Shown here piece by piece: positions 1 through 7,566 of a DNA stretch of 64,000 bases. Origin of the DNA: Colwellia sp. C1TZA3 (lineage in GTDB: Bacteria; Pseudomonadota; Gammaproteobacteria; Enterobacterales; Alteromonadaceae); NCBI RefSeq assembly GCF_007954265.1, contig NZ_VOLS01000014.1, forward strand, positions 1 through 64,000, written 5' to 3'. The position numbers and the translations under genes were made by a program. Position 1 is the first letter of the stretch, and each line of letters opens with the position of its first letter. The notes under the pieces were generated by a model that was not told the DNA's origin, made no database searches, and saw nothing but the letters and a program-made list of their open reading frames with translations.

Positions 1-180
1 CCTGCTTACTTTTACATGTTTGGCAGCTTGAGTTCTGTCAGCTCCATCCTTAATGTGCAATAAAGCTAATAGGCGAATTCTCATTCTGCCATTGGTTTCT
101 TGAGCAATAAGTGCCTTTAAATTAATAAGCTCCAATTTCTCAGATAATTGTTTTTTAGTAATATATTTCATAACTACCAT
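1..180 (-). CDS. IS630-family transposase, N-terminal part (cut by window edge)
   Basis: The minus strand is open from an ATG at 180 (second in-frame ATG at 171) to the window edge. It encodes about 60 residues, beginning MVVMKYITKKQLSEKLELIN and continuing with RMRIRLLALLHIKDGADRTQ and AAKHVKVSR. The pattern 'R.R..ALL.I..G....QAA..V.VSR' is the first helix-turn-helix found at the start of IS630-type (Tc1/mariner superfamily) transposases. The gene starts directly inside a terminal repeat at 181-207 that matches the ends of the miniature elements elsewhere in the window, which supports a transposase call. The catalytic DDE part lies outside the window, so activity cannot be judged. There is no clear Shine-Dalgarno sequence, so the choice between the two ATGs is open. 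Confidence 0.6.
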   Translation of the reverse strand, partial: MVVMKYITKKQLSEKLELINLKALIAQETNGRMRIRLLALLHIKDGADRTQAAKHVKVSR

Positions 181-207
181 TAGATCACAAATTTAATGTA
201 ATTGGTA
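181..207 (-). repeat. Terminal inverted repeat of the IS630-like element
   Basis: Read on the minus strand from 207, the end begins TACCAATTACATTAAATTTG and continues to TGATCT just before the transposase start. It is preceded by TA, the usual target of this superfamily. The 157-bp miniature elements begin TACCAGTTCCATTAAGTTTG-TGATCT; by eye 23 of 26 positions agree. Confidence 0.6.
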
Positions 208-252
208 TAAGATAACCAATGACGACGGTATGTTATTCTGAGCCAGTATCAT

Positions 253-765
253 TTACGGCAAAGGCTTTGTTGCTTTTTTCGCAATATAATAACGGTAGTA
301 ACCAACGCAACTACTACCAACAAAAATAGTTTCAACGAGTATACCTACAGGTGTCCATAAAATAAGGTTGTGAACAAACCATAATGAACCACCTGTTATC
401 ATCATCGAACGTAAAAATTTATCGTTATGGCTAAAAGAGCCGACAGTAATAAAAATGGTGGCGACAAAGCCAATAATACTCAAAAGACCTGAATAAGTAC
501 TTACCGTGATCAATAAACTAACGCTAAGCGAGGCTATCGCTAGCCACTGAAACTTAAATTTAATAGAGATTAAAAACCGCAGACTAGAAAACAAAAATAT
601 ATAACCTGCTGTAGGCTGGTTAAGCAACAAGTAATGAAAACCATTAAAAAAGCAACTAACAGACAGTGCGGCTAAAAGTGTATTTTTGTTTTTGAGTTGC
701 ATAGCCCAACACTCAATAATAAGTGTCACGCTAACGAGTAATTGTGAAAGGAGAAAGTCTGGCAT
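253..765 (-). CDS. YgjV family inner membrane protein
   Basis: This 170-residue protein is almost entirely hydrophobic, with about five or six membrane-spanning stretches (near residues 5-20, 28-45, 50-65, 75-105, 115-135 and 140-160). Its length and pattern, including the early 'LIECWAMQLKNK' stretch and a late 'WFVHNLI' motif, fit the YgjV family (Imp-YgjV), small inner membrane proteins of unknown function; E. coli YgjV is slightly longer. The ATG at 765 is the only sensible start, although no Shine-Dalgarno sequence precedes it. The gene lies alone between the IS end and a run of two miniature elements, so context gives no clue to function. Family assignment is from remembered pattern; the biochemical role is unknown. 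Confidence 0.75.
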   Translation of the reverse strand: MPDFLLSQLLVSVTLIIECWAMQLKNKNTLLAALSVSCFFNGFHYLLLNQPTAGYIFLFSSLRFLISIKFKFQWLAIASLSVSLLITVSTYSGLLSIIGFVATIFITVGSFSHNDKFLRSMMITGGSLWFVHNLILWTPVGILVETIFVGSSCVGYYRYYIAKKATKPLP

Positions 766-783
766 AATAATCGATCAGTATTA

Positions 784-943
784 TACCAATTTGATTAATT
801 AAGTGATCACCTTTTTCATAAGAAAAAAGGGATAAATACAAGGCATAAAATTTAGTTAGTAGTTATTCACCTTATAAATTTTATAACGCTGTAGTTATTC
901 ATTTTAACCATTAAAAATGAGCAGGTAATTAATCAACTTGGTA
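784..943. mobile_element. 160-bp miniature element, family B copy 1
   Basis: The element begins TACCAATTTGATTAATTAAG and ends with the near reverse complement (TTAATCAACTTGGTA). A second copy of the same 160-bp length, in the opposite orientation, is at 21895-22054. There is no coding capacity. It lies 3 bp from a family A element. The TACCAAT ends and TA flanks suggest an IS630-type (Tc1/mariner) transposase. Confidence 0.7.
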
Positions 944-946
944 TTA

Positions 947-1103
947 TACCAATTACATTAAGTTATTGCTCACTTGTACTAGTTAAAATAGCTCAATGCT
1001 GTGTTGCTCTCACTCCCAATAGCCAGCTATTGCTCAATCGAGCGCCTTACCTTGAATTATTTTTCCTGCGCACAACAAGATCACAAACTTAATGGAACTG
1101 GTA
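947..1103. mobile_element. 157-bp miniature element, family A copy 1
   Basis: This is one of six 157-bp copies in the window. Its left end TACCAATTACATTAAG matches the first 15-16 bases of the IS630-like end at 207 exactly, closer than any other copy. It contains the family's internal hairpin CAATAGC-TG-GCTATTG and has no coding capacity. Orientation is opposite to the copies at 15355, 34616, 35157 and 48036. Confidence 0.75.
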
Positions 1104-1527
1104 TTAGTTGTAGGTAACGGCTTTAATATTCTTTAAACCGGTAAATAAATGAGCTACCGTCGTTCATTGGCATCAAAACTTAGCCATCATCAGTCAGCTA
1201 TAAATCATAAAAGCGAACACAGGTTAATTCATCAATGCCATTTATGTTTATTGCGTTAAACACTAAACACTTATTAATATTTTTGGTATTCATAAAGTCA
1301 GCACTAGCGCTTTTCATTCGCGTCATGTTAACAGGTAAATGCTGTAAGGTGTCTTAATAACTATAACTTTTATAACTTTTATAACAAAGGTTATAGTTAT
1401 TAAAGTTAACGACAGCTATAGTTAATCAAATAATACTTAAGCCCTCTCAGGATTAGCACACTAGCCGACACAGAGGTAGTTATTGGAAGTTAAGGCTATA
1501 AAATGGCTTGTTAGCTGGGTTGATTTT
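1104..1527. other. Gene-free stretch with a 14-bp inverted repeat
   Basis: No supported coding region was found. It holds a perfect inverted repeat, TTAATAACTATAAC at 1354-1367 and GTTATAGTTATTAA at 1390-1403, separated by 22 bp. The hairpin lies downstream of the minus-strand HDOD gene, but no T-run follows in that direction, so a terminator role is only possible. Confidence 0.5.
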
Positions 1528-2634
1528 CTATAATAGCCTATTAGCTAATACTTGTTGTAACTGATTATTGGCTTCTTCAGTGAAAAGCAGTGAGGTTGAC
1601 ACTTCTTTAATATATTCATCATCAATGTCAGTATGCGCCAGTCTCAGTTCAAGTTGGCTGATAATTTTTGCTTCATAAACATAACAGGCTAGAGGTATTT
1701 TATTGTGTAATGTTGGTAATAATGCTGCGCGTTTAACTTTCGCTTGTAAGGCTAATACTTCTAATATCGAATCAGGGAAATTCCAATGCTTGGCAATAAA
1801 ATAGGTCAGCTTTGCTGATTCTTTAGCCATCACGCTTTTAAATAAGCTGGAGTTTGGCTGACAATCTGGATGAACAATAGCAAACGCCTCGGTCAATAAC
1901 TGATAAATGATAAGATCGCCTAGATTACAAATTAAACCAATAAAGTAGGCTTGAGCCGCACTATCTTTTATACACGATTTAGCAACTAGTGCTTTTGCTG
2001 TGATGCCAGTAGATAAGCTATGTTGCCAAATTTTTTGACCATATTGTCTAAAGTAGATAGTTGATTTTGGTACCAGCTTATGAATAAATCCGTTAATAAC
2101 ACCTTCTGATAAACCGTTGGTGCCTAACAGCATAAAAGCAGATTTAAGATCAGTGATCTCTTTATTATTACGATTATAATAAACCGAATTAGCGAGCTCG
2201 ATAACCTTTGCGGCAATGGCTGGCTCTTGCTGAATTAATTGGATTAACGCCTCAGCATCAAAGTCTTGGTTATTTATCTGCTCAATAATTTTCGTTAAAG
2301 ACAATGGTAATATAGGTAATACATCTAAAATCAATTTTGGATTTTTTAATAAAACTTGTATTTTCGATGATATAAGTAGCGATAGTTCATGGTCATTTGG
2401 CGACTCTACTCGGTTAGACTCTCCTAATAGATAGTCATAAAAACTTTGTTGGTATTCATCTTCAAAGGAGTGAAACATGAGTCCATCGTGGTTTTTATTG
2501 TGGTTTATGTTCTGTTTACTTTCTTCAACTTTTTTTTCTGAACCAATACCTTGCCTGCTTTCTTCAAAAAAATATACATTAGGGGTGCCACTTTCAGGTT
2601 TTTGAAATAATTGACTTAATAGTTTGTTTAACAT
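1528..2634 (-). CDS. HDOD domain protein
   Basis: This is a 368-residue protein with a polar, low-conservation N-terminal region (about 1-95) and an HDOD domain over about 95-300. Recognisable parts are the entry 'LPILPLSLTKIIEQINN', 'QLIQQEPAIAAKVIELANS', 'LKSAFMLLGTNGL' and 'YFIGLICNLGDL'. HDOD domains are related to HD phosphohydrolases but usually lack metal-binding residues, and often serve as output or partner domains in signalling and motility control. No receiver, GGDEF or EAL domain is attached here, so the input signal is unknown. The ATG at 2634 is preferred over an upstream GTG at 2649; neither has a good Shine-Dalgarno sequence. The gene stands alone, flanked by repeats. Confidence 0.8.
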   Translation of the reverse strand: MLNKLLSQLFQKPESGTPNVYFFEESRQGIGSEKKVEESKQNINHNKNHDGLMFHSFEDEYQQSFYDYLLGESNRVESPNDHELSLLISSKIQVLLKNPKLILDVLPILPLSLTKIIEQINNQDFDAEALIQLIQQEPAIAAKVIELANSVYYNRNNKEITDLKSAFMLLGTNGLSEGVINGFIHKLVPKSTIYFRQYGQKIWQHSLSTGITAKALVAKSCIKDSAAQAYFIGLICNLGDLIIYQLLTEAFAIVHPDCQPNSSLFKSVMAKESAKLTYFIAKHWNFPDSILEVLALQAKVKRAALLPTLHNKIPLACYVYEAKIISQLELRLAHTDIDDEYIKEVSTSLLFTEEANNQLQQVLANRLL

Positions 2635-3069
2635 GGCTATAAAAAACACTTAAAGGGTTAAAAAGGATGTCAGTATTGAAAAAGGCCACTAAGTTAACAT
2701 CCAAGTTTTACCGAGCTTTTTTCTTATTATTGTAATTTATTTTTGTTTGATAATAACTTAATTCTTTAGACAAAATTAGCTTTTATTTACGCTTTAATAA
2801 ACAAATGTTTGAGTTAGATAAATATAAAACTTAGCCTGAATTAATGCAGTAATTAATCGCTGAGTTAATCGTTGAATTAATCGCTGAATTAAGAGCTTAA
2901 AAGTTAACCACTATAGTGATTGAAATATCTAGCGAAAGTTTGCTTTAATTACATCATCATTAATAACAAAAATGTGCTTAATCCAGACATTATTGCGTTA
3001 GTGCTTAATATTGATTTTGACAAAGATATTAAGTTGAAACTATTGTTTAGTGGCAGCATATGCTAGTTA
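2635..3069. other. Gene-free stretch with 12-bp tandem repeat
   Basis: No gene was found between the HDOD start and the next miniature element. Three 12-bp units of the type TTAATCGCTGAG lie at 2853-2888. The promoter of the HDOD gene should be in this region but no convincing box was seen. Confidence 0.4.
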
Positions 3070-3226
3070 TACCAATCCCATTAAGTTATTGCTCACTTGT
3101 ACTAGTTAAAATAGCTTAAGGCTGTGTTGCTCTCACTCCCAATAGCCAGCTATTGCTCAATCGAGCGCCTTACCTTGAGTTATTTTTCCTGCGCACAACA
3201 AGATCACAAACTTAATGGAACTGGTA
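3070..3226. mobile_element. 157-bp miniature element, family A copy 2
   Basis: It begins TACCAATCCCATTAAG and ends CTTAATGGAACTGGTA. It is the same length as, and nearly identical to, the other family A copies, in the same orientation as the copy at 947. It is non-coding and TA-bounded. Confidence 0.75.
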
Positions 3227-3367
3227 TTATTACTAGTGCCATTATTACTAACGTCATCAGTGTTATTTTTAGCATTGTAGTTAACACAAGCAAAGATTAA
3301 CTTTACCTCAAGGTTAGTGCCACAACATTACTTTAATTACTCTGAGCAAGTCGTCACAAAATTATTA

Positions 3368-3524
3368 TACCAATCAAATTAATTAATGGTGCAAATTTTA
3401 ATGAGGGTAAATTTTCAAGAACAAGGCGCTTGATTGAGCAATAGCTGGCTATTGGGATTGAAAGCAACGATGTTATTGGATATTTAGACCATTTAAAAAG
3501 ATCACTTAGTTAGTTTGATTGGTA
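3368..3524. mobile_element. 157-bp miniature element, mixed type (family A core, other ends)
   Basis: The ends are TACCAATCAAATTAATTAAT and the near reverse complement AGTTTGATTGGTA. The core carries the family A string GATTGAGCAATAGCTGGC and its hairpin, but the terminal 40-50 bp differ from family A. A decayed relative is at 56106-56175. Confidence 0.6.
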
Positions 3525-3629
3525 TTACTACTATCTTGGGTATTATCTGGGTATTTTTCTTGTCGCTTTTTTTTACCCGTGTAAAATAACGCCATTATTC
3601 CTTTCTTGTGCAATTAGTAAAACTTATCT

Positions 3630-4202
3630 ATGTTCGAATTAAAATATCAAACACCTAAAGCTTGGGCCGATGTAGTGCTGAATGACTTCGATACCTTTTT
3701 AACCGATCATGCCGCAGCAGAAAAAAAAGCCTCAGGTATGGCGATGTCGATGATCTCTCATTATCCGGATCGAAAATCAGTAGTGAAAGCGATGGCAGAC
3801 TTAGCCATTGAAGAACTTATTCATTTCAAACAAGTGTTAAAGTTAATTTATGCCCGTGGTGGACAATTAGGTGCGGATGAAAAAGACCCTTACATTAACC
3901 AAATTAGAAAGGTTTTTCGTAATGGTAGCGATGTATTTTTTATGGACCGATTAATAGTGGGAGGCGTAATTGAAGCCCGTGGTCATGAGCGATTTTTTTT
4001 GATTGCACAAGCGCTACCCGAAGGGAAAGACAAAGAATTTTATCAAACTATCGCTAAGTCAGAAGAAAAACATAAAAATTTATTTATTGAATTAGCTTAC
4101 GAATATTTTCCTAAAGCAGATGTTGATCAGCGTTTAGCCGAAGTTTTAGACATTGAAGCAGACATCTGTGCGGCGCTACCCTTTCGAGCAGCTTTGCATT
4201 AA
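3630..4202 (+). CDS. miaE: tRNA-(2-methylthio-N6-isopentenyl-adenosine-37) hydroxylase MiaE
   Basis: MiaE hydroxylates the isopentenyl side chain of ms2i6A at position 37 of tRNAs reading U-starting codons, acting in the cytoplasm with a diiron centre and oxygen. The 190-residue product has the usual family length. The four-helix-bundle iron ligands are visible: E31, the pair E62-x-x-H65 (EELIHF), E115 (VIEARGHERF) and E145-x-x-H148 (SEEKHKN). The start ATG at 3630 gives the typical N-terminus (FELKYQTPKAW). The gene is monocistronic as far as can be seen; it is separated by 169 bp, with tandem repeats, from the following glycosyltransferase-like gene. No fault is visible in the reading frame. 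Confidence 0.93.
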   Translation: MFELKYQTPKAWADVVLNDFDTFLTDHAAAEKKASGMAMSMISHYPDRKSVVKAMADLAIEELIHFKQVLKLIYARGGQLGADEKDPYINQIRKVFRNGSDVFFMDRLIVGGVIEARGHERFFLIAQALPEGKDKEFYQTIAKSEEKHKNLFIELAYEYFPKADVDQRLAEVLDIEADICAALPFRAALH

Positions 4203-4290
4203 TGTGACACAGAGCTTTAAGGCATTCAGCTTTACGGCTTTATTAAATTAAGGCTTAAGTTTGTAGGCTTATGTTTGTAGGTTAAAGCCC

Positions 4291-4342
4291 TAAGTCTTAG
4301 GTTTAAGTCTTAGGTTTAAGTCTTAGGTTTAAGTCTTAGGTT
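4291..4342. repeat. 13-bp tandem repeat, four perfect copies
   Basis: Four consecutive copies of TAAGTCTTAGGTT, followed by a degraded fifth, lie in the leader just ahead of the gene starting at 4372. Upstream sequence (4237-4290) looks like older, diverged copies. Confidence 0.8.
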
Positions 4343-4371
4343 TAAGTTTTAAGTTTTAGGTAATAAGCACC

Positions 4372-5640
4372 ATGACCAACAATAGCGTTGCGCAACAACA
4401 TCAAAAAACATGTGCTAAATATTTAGCCCATTACGCTGAGCCAGAAGTACAATCGCTGGCCTTGTTTCCAGAACAGAGCAACTATCAGCATGTGCTTGTT
4501 ATTCCAGCGTTTGAAGAGTCAACACAATTTATTGAGCGCTTTATTAACTCGACACTGGTTGAGCAACAGTGTTTATTAATAGTCGTGATTAATCAGCCCG
4601 ACAGCGATTTTGGCCGCCAGCACCAACAAGCGCAACGGGAATTAGCGCAGCGTATTACCGAGCGGGGTGAACTTGTTTGGCAGCAAGCTAACTTAAGCTT
4701 AATTAACCTTTATCCATCGAGTCGCCATAAAAAGGTTAATGCGTCAATTTTAATGGTTAATCGTTACAATGAACCCATTCCCGCCGATCAAGGGGTAGGT
4801 TTAGCAAGAAAAATTGGTGCAGACTTAGCGATAACATTATTTACTCAAGGTCATATTAATTCTTCATGGGTGCATTCAACAGACGCTGATGCTTATCTGC
4901 CCGATAATTACTTTAGCGCTCATGCTGTTAATAACGTAGCGCTCAAGCATGCAGTTGCTACTTGTTGTAATTTTTATCATTACAGTGAACACCAAGCTAT
5001 TCATCAAGCCAATTTACGCTACGAAAATGCTTTACGCTATTACGTTGCGGGTTTGCAGTATGCGCAATCAGCTTATGCTTATTTTACTATTGGCAGTATT
5101 TTATCTTTTGATATGCTGGCCTACTGTCAGGCGCGAGGTTTTCCTAAACGCAATGCGGGTGAAGACTTTTACCTGTTAAACAAGCTTGCTAAATTGGGTG
5201 AGGTGGTTTATTTAGCCGAGGTAACGATTAAATTAGAAGCTAGACCTTCACAACGTGTGCCTTTTGGTACTGGACCAGCAGTGCAAAACATCATGCAACT
5301 TGTTGAACAAGGGCTAGATTATCAATACTATAACCCAGCCGTTTTTGTGCAATTAAAAGCCTGTTTGCAGGCATTTGAACACTTATGGCAATATCGACAA
5401 CAACCTGAACTATGGCTGGCTTTCTTACCTAAAAATAGCCAGCAGGCTTTAATCAACATAGGTTTACTGACTTTTATTACTAAGCAACAAGTGAACAAGC
5501 AAGCACAATTTAACAAACAACTGACCGTATGGTTTGATAGCTTTAAAACCTTGAAGTTTATTCACGCCCTGCGCGACTTAGGTTTAGAGAATATAGCCCT
5601 AGAACAAGCGATAGCTGATGCACCATTTGCTATTAGCTAG
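4372..5640 (+). CDS. Glycosyltransferase family 2-like (GT-A fold) protein
   Basis: This 422-residue soluble protein has the layout of an inverting GT-A glycosyltransferase. It shows a hydrophobic strand with 'VLVIPAFEES' near residues 41-50, a DxD metal/nucleotide-sugar site in 'STDADAYLP' (D171, D173), and 'NAGEDFYLLNKLAKLG' near 261-276 whose ED (264-265) fits the general-base position of GT2 enzymes. The donor and acceptor are not predictable. There is no signal peptide or clear membrane segment. It lies between miaE and the MoxR/DUF58/TgpA operon, so it is not part of a recognisable sugar cluster. The ATG at 4372 follows four 13-bp tandem repeats; no strong Shine-Dalgarno sequence is present. 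Fold call fairly sure, function open. Confidence 0.7.
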   Translation: MTNNSVAQQHQKTCAKYLAHYAEPEVQSLALFPEQSNYQHVLVIPAFEESTQFIERFINSTLVEQQCLLIVVINQPDSDFGRQHQQAQRELAQRITERGELVWQQANLSLINLYPSSRHKKVNASILMVNRYNEPIPADQGVGLARKIGADLAITLFTQGHINSSWVHSTDADAYLPDNYFSAHAVNNVALKHAVATCCNFYHYSEHQAIHQANLRYENALRYYVAGLQYAQSAYAYFTIGSILSFDMLAYCQARGFPKRNAGEDFYLLNKLAKLGEVVYLAEVTIKLEARPSQRVPFGTGPAVQNIMQLVEQGLDYQYYNPAVFVQLKACLQAFEHLWQYRQQPELWLAFLPKNSQQALINIGLLTFITKQQVNKQAQFNKQLTVWFDSFKTLKFIHALRDLGLENIALEQAIADAPFAIS

Positions 5641-5971
5641 CCACATCAGCTTTTTTACTATAAATAGTGTGAGCTATCAAAAATCAATGGGGTCAGAAAA
5701 TCAATGGAAAATCAATTGGGTCAGAGTCGTTGATATGTTGAACCTAAAGCAACAAGTAGTTGTAAGCTAAGGTTTATTTTCTTTAATTAAATGAAAACAG
5801 TGTGATCGCCAAAAAAAATAAGGTTATCAAAAATATAAAGCCAAATATTAACTGTTTCATAGCTATGTTTAAAGAGCGATGCATGGAGCCAGCGCAAGCT
5901 GACTTTTTATCACCTTAAGCAAACTTATCGTTATTTGGCCGTGATTATTGACTTATTTTTTTTAAAGCTAG
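5641..5971. other. Gap with decayed GGGTCAGA-type repeats
   Basis: Between 5683 and 5740 the string AATCAAT.GGGTCAGA occurs twice, followed by GTCGTTGATATGTTG. The GGGTCAGAGTC string resembles repeats I associate with RAYT-type transposase genes in this bacterial group, but this is a remnant without a gene. Apart from the tiny minus-strand frame at 5783-5860 nothing else is seen. Confidence 0.35.
5783..5860 (-). CDS. Possible 25-residue single-span membrane peptide
   Basis: An ATG-to-TAA frame encodes MKQLIFGFIFLITLFFLAIT-LFSFN, a lysine followed by one continuous hydrophobic stretch, typical of tiny inner membrane proteins. There is no Shine-Dalgarno sequence and AT-rich DNA gives such frames by chance, so this is a weak call. 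Confidence 0.2.
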   Translation of the reverse strand: MKQLIFGFIFLITLFFLAITLFSFN

Positions 5972-6430
5972 CTACGAAAGGTAGTTATTGACGCTATTAA
6001 TGACATAAAATAGGCAATCAGAACGGACAATATTACTTTGATTTGACGCCATGAACATTCTGAAGTTAGTTGCACAGAGCAATTTATTATCAACCATTGT
6101 AAAGTGCTGTTCGAGCACGTTTACGCCTTGGTCGTTTAACATTTCAAGGTTTTCTAAACCCTGATCATCAAGCCAGCCTAATAGCAGCCCCTCACAACAG
6201 CCACCGTAGTTAAATTGTTCAATGTTTTGTCGCAAGGTTACGCCACTATAGCCTTCGTCACCTTTGCTAAAGGATAGTTTTCGCTCTGCTTTAATGATTA
6301 AGCGCAAAGGTTTATAAAGAATTTGCACGGCCTTATCTTGTGGTAAAGTACAATAGCCATCGCAAAGGGTAAATTTTTTGGTACCATTACTGCACTTACT
6401 ACTGAATCTACTGCTGTATTTAGTCTGCAC
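5972..6430 (-). CDS. Hypothetical cysteine-containing protein
   Basis: I do not recognise this 152-residue protein. It has seven cysteines, including 'TLCDGYCTLPQ' near residues 21-31 and an adjacent pair in 'YGGCCEG' near 75-81, and no signal peptide or membrane segment. The start used is a GTG at 6430; no in-frame ATG lies nearby and no Shine-Dalgarno sequence is evident, so the true start could be elsewhere. It is transcribed divergently from the MoxR operon (82 bp apart), so the two may share a control region. The frame's length and ordinary residue composition suggest a real gene, but no family support is available. Confidence 0.5.
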   Translation of the reverse strand: MQTKYSSRFSSKCSNGTKKFTLCDGYCTLPQDKAVQILYKPLRLIIKAERKLSFSKGDEGYSGVTLRQNIEQFNYGGCCEGLLLGWLDDQGLENLEMLNDQGVNVLEQHFTMVDNKLLCATNFRMFMASNQSNIVRSDCLFYVINSVNNYLS

Positions 6431-6512
6431 ATAATCTAATGATGGTTTATTTTGCTTGGTATGCGTTAAATAATTAATTATGCTAATGTTTTAATAAAAA
6501 GGAACAACAAGT

Positions 6513-7442
6513 ATGCAAACCTTGGTTGCCAATGTTTTGGCTCAAATTGAATCTGTCGTTATTGGCAAACCTCATCAAGTGAAATTAGCCTTGGCGTGCT
6601 TGTTTGCTAAAGGCCACATTTTAATTGAAGACTTACCGGGTATGGGTAAAACAACCTTAGCCAACACTTTAGCCTTAACCTTGGGTTTGTCCTATCAACG
6701 CATTCAATTTACTTCAGATTTGATGCCAGCGGATGTTATTGGTATTGCTATTTTTGATGAAGCGACAAAATTATTTCAATTGCATCCGGGTGCGATATTT
6801 AATCAAGTGGTGTTAGCTGACGAAGTAAACCGCGCCAGTCCTAAAACCCAAAGCGCTTTGTTAGAGGCTATGGAGGAAGGGCGAGTGAGTGTTGATGGGG
6901 TAACCCACTTATTACCTGAGCCATTTTTTGTTATAGCGACACAAAACCCGATGTCACATGCAGGCACTTATCCGTTGCCAGAGTCGCAATTAGACCGTTT
7001 TATGATGCGAATTTCTTTAGGATTTCCGAGCATAGATGCTGAACGTAAAATTTTACAATCAGTAACATCACACCGCGATGCTATCGGTATTAAGCCTTTT
7101 CTTGATGTTGAGCAATTACGAGAAATACAACAGCATATCGCTACTATTTGTGTTGCGCCTGCTATTGTAGATTATGTTATTGCACTATGCAGAGTAAGCC
7201 GACAAAGTGAGTCGCAAGCTAAAGCGTTATCGCCGCGTGCAGGAAAATCATTGCTGGCCGCTGCCAAGTCATGGGCTTTTATTCAAAATCGTGATTATGT
7301 TATACCCGAAGATATTCAAGCGGTATTCTCCCCAGTATGTGAACATAGACTCGCGCCACAACAACATCATATGCTTGAGCAAGCGGATGAAATTTCTCAG
7401 CAAATATTGTCGCAGGTTGACCCAACTAACCCGTTACTTTAA
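6513..7442 (+). CDS. MoxR family AAA+ ATPase
   Basis: This is a 309-residue AAA+ protein of the MoxR branch. The Walker A loop is in 'EDLPGMGKTTLA' (G43-K46-T47), Walker B in 'VVLADEVNRASPKTQ' (D103-E104), and sensor 1 in 'FFVIATQNPMSHAGTYPLPE', followed by the arginine-rich 'SQLDRFMMRI'. MoxR ATPases act as chaperone-like partners, often encoded beside DUF58 and transglutaminase or von Willebrand proteins, and are thought to help assemble or activate them. Here the next two genes are exactly DUF58 and TgpA, which makes a three-gene operon likely even though 124 bp separates this gene from the DUF58 gene. The ATG at 6513 is preceded by AAAGGAACAACAAGT, a good ribosome site. Confidence 0.9.
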   Translation: MQTLVANVLAQIESVVIGKPHQVKLALACLFAKGHILIEDLPGMGKTTLANTLALTLGLSYQRIQFTSDLMPADVIGIAIFDEATKLFQLHPGAIFNQVVLADEVNRASPKTQSALLEAMEEGRVSVDGVTHLLPEPFFVIATQNPMSHAGTYPLPESQLDRFMMRISLGFPSIDAERKILQSVTSHRDAIGIKPFLDVEQLREIQQHIATICVAPAIVDYVIALCRVSRQSESQAKALSPRAGKSLLAAAKSWAFIQNRDYVIPEDIQAVFSPVCEHRLAPQQHHMLEQADEISQQILSQVDPTNPLL

Positions 7443-7566
7443 TACTTTATTTTAGGTCATGAAGTTAAGTCATGAAATTAAGTCCTGACGTTACGCTATG
7501 GCATTAAGTTATGCTAATCAAATTATTCAAGTCAAGTGATTGCCATCGAGTGAAAAGGGGCGTTAG

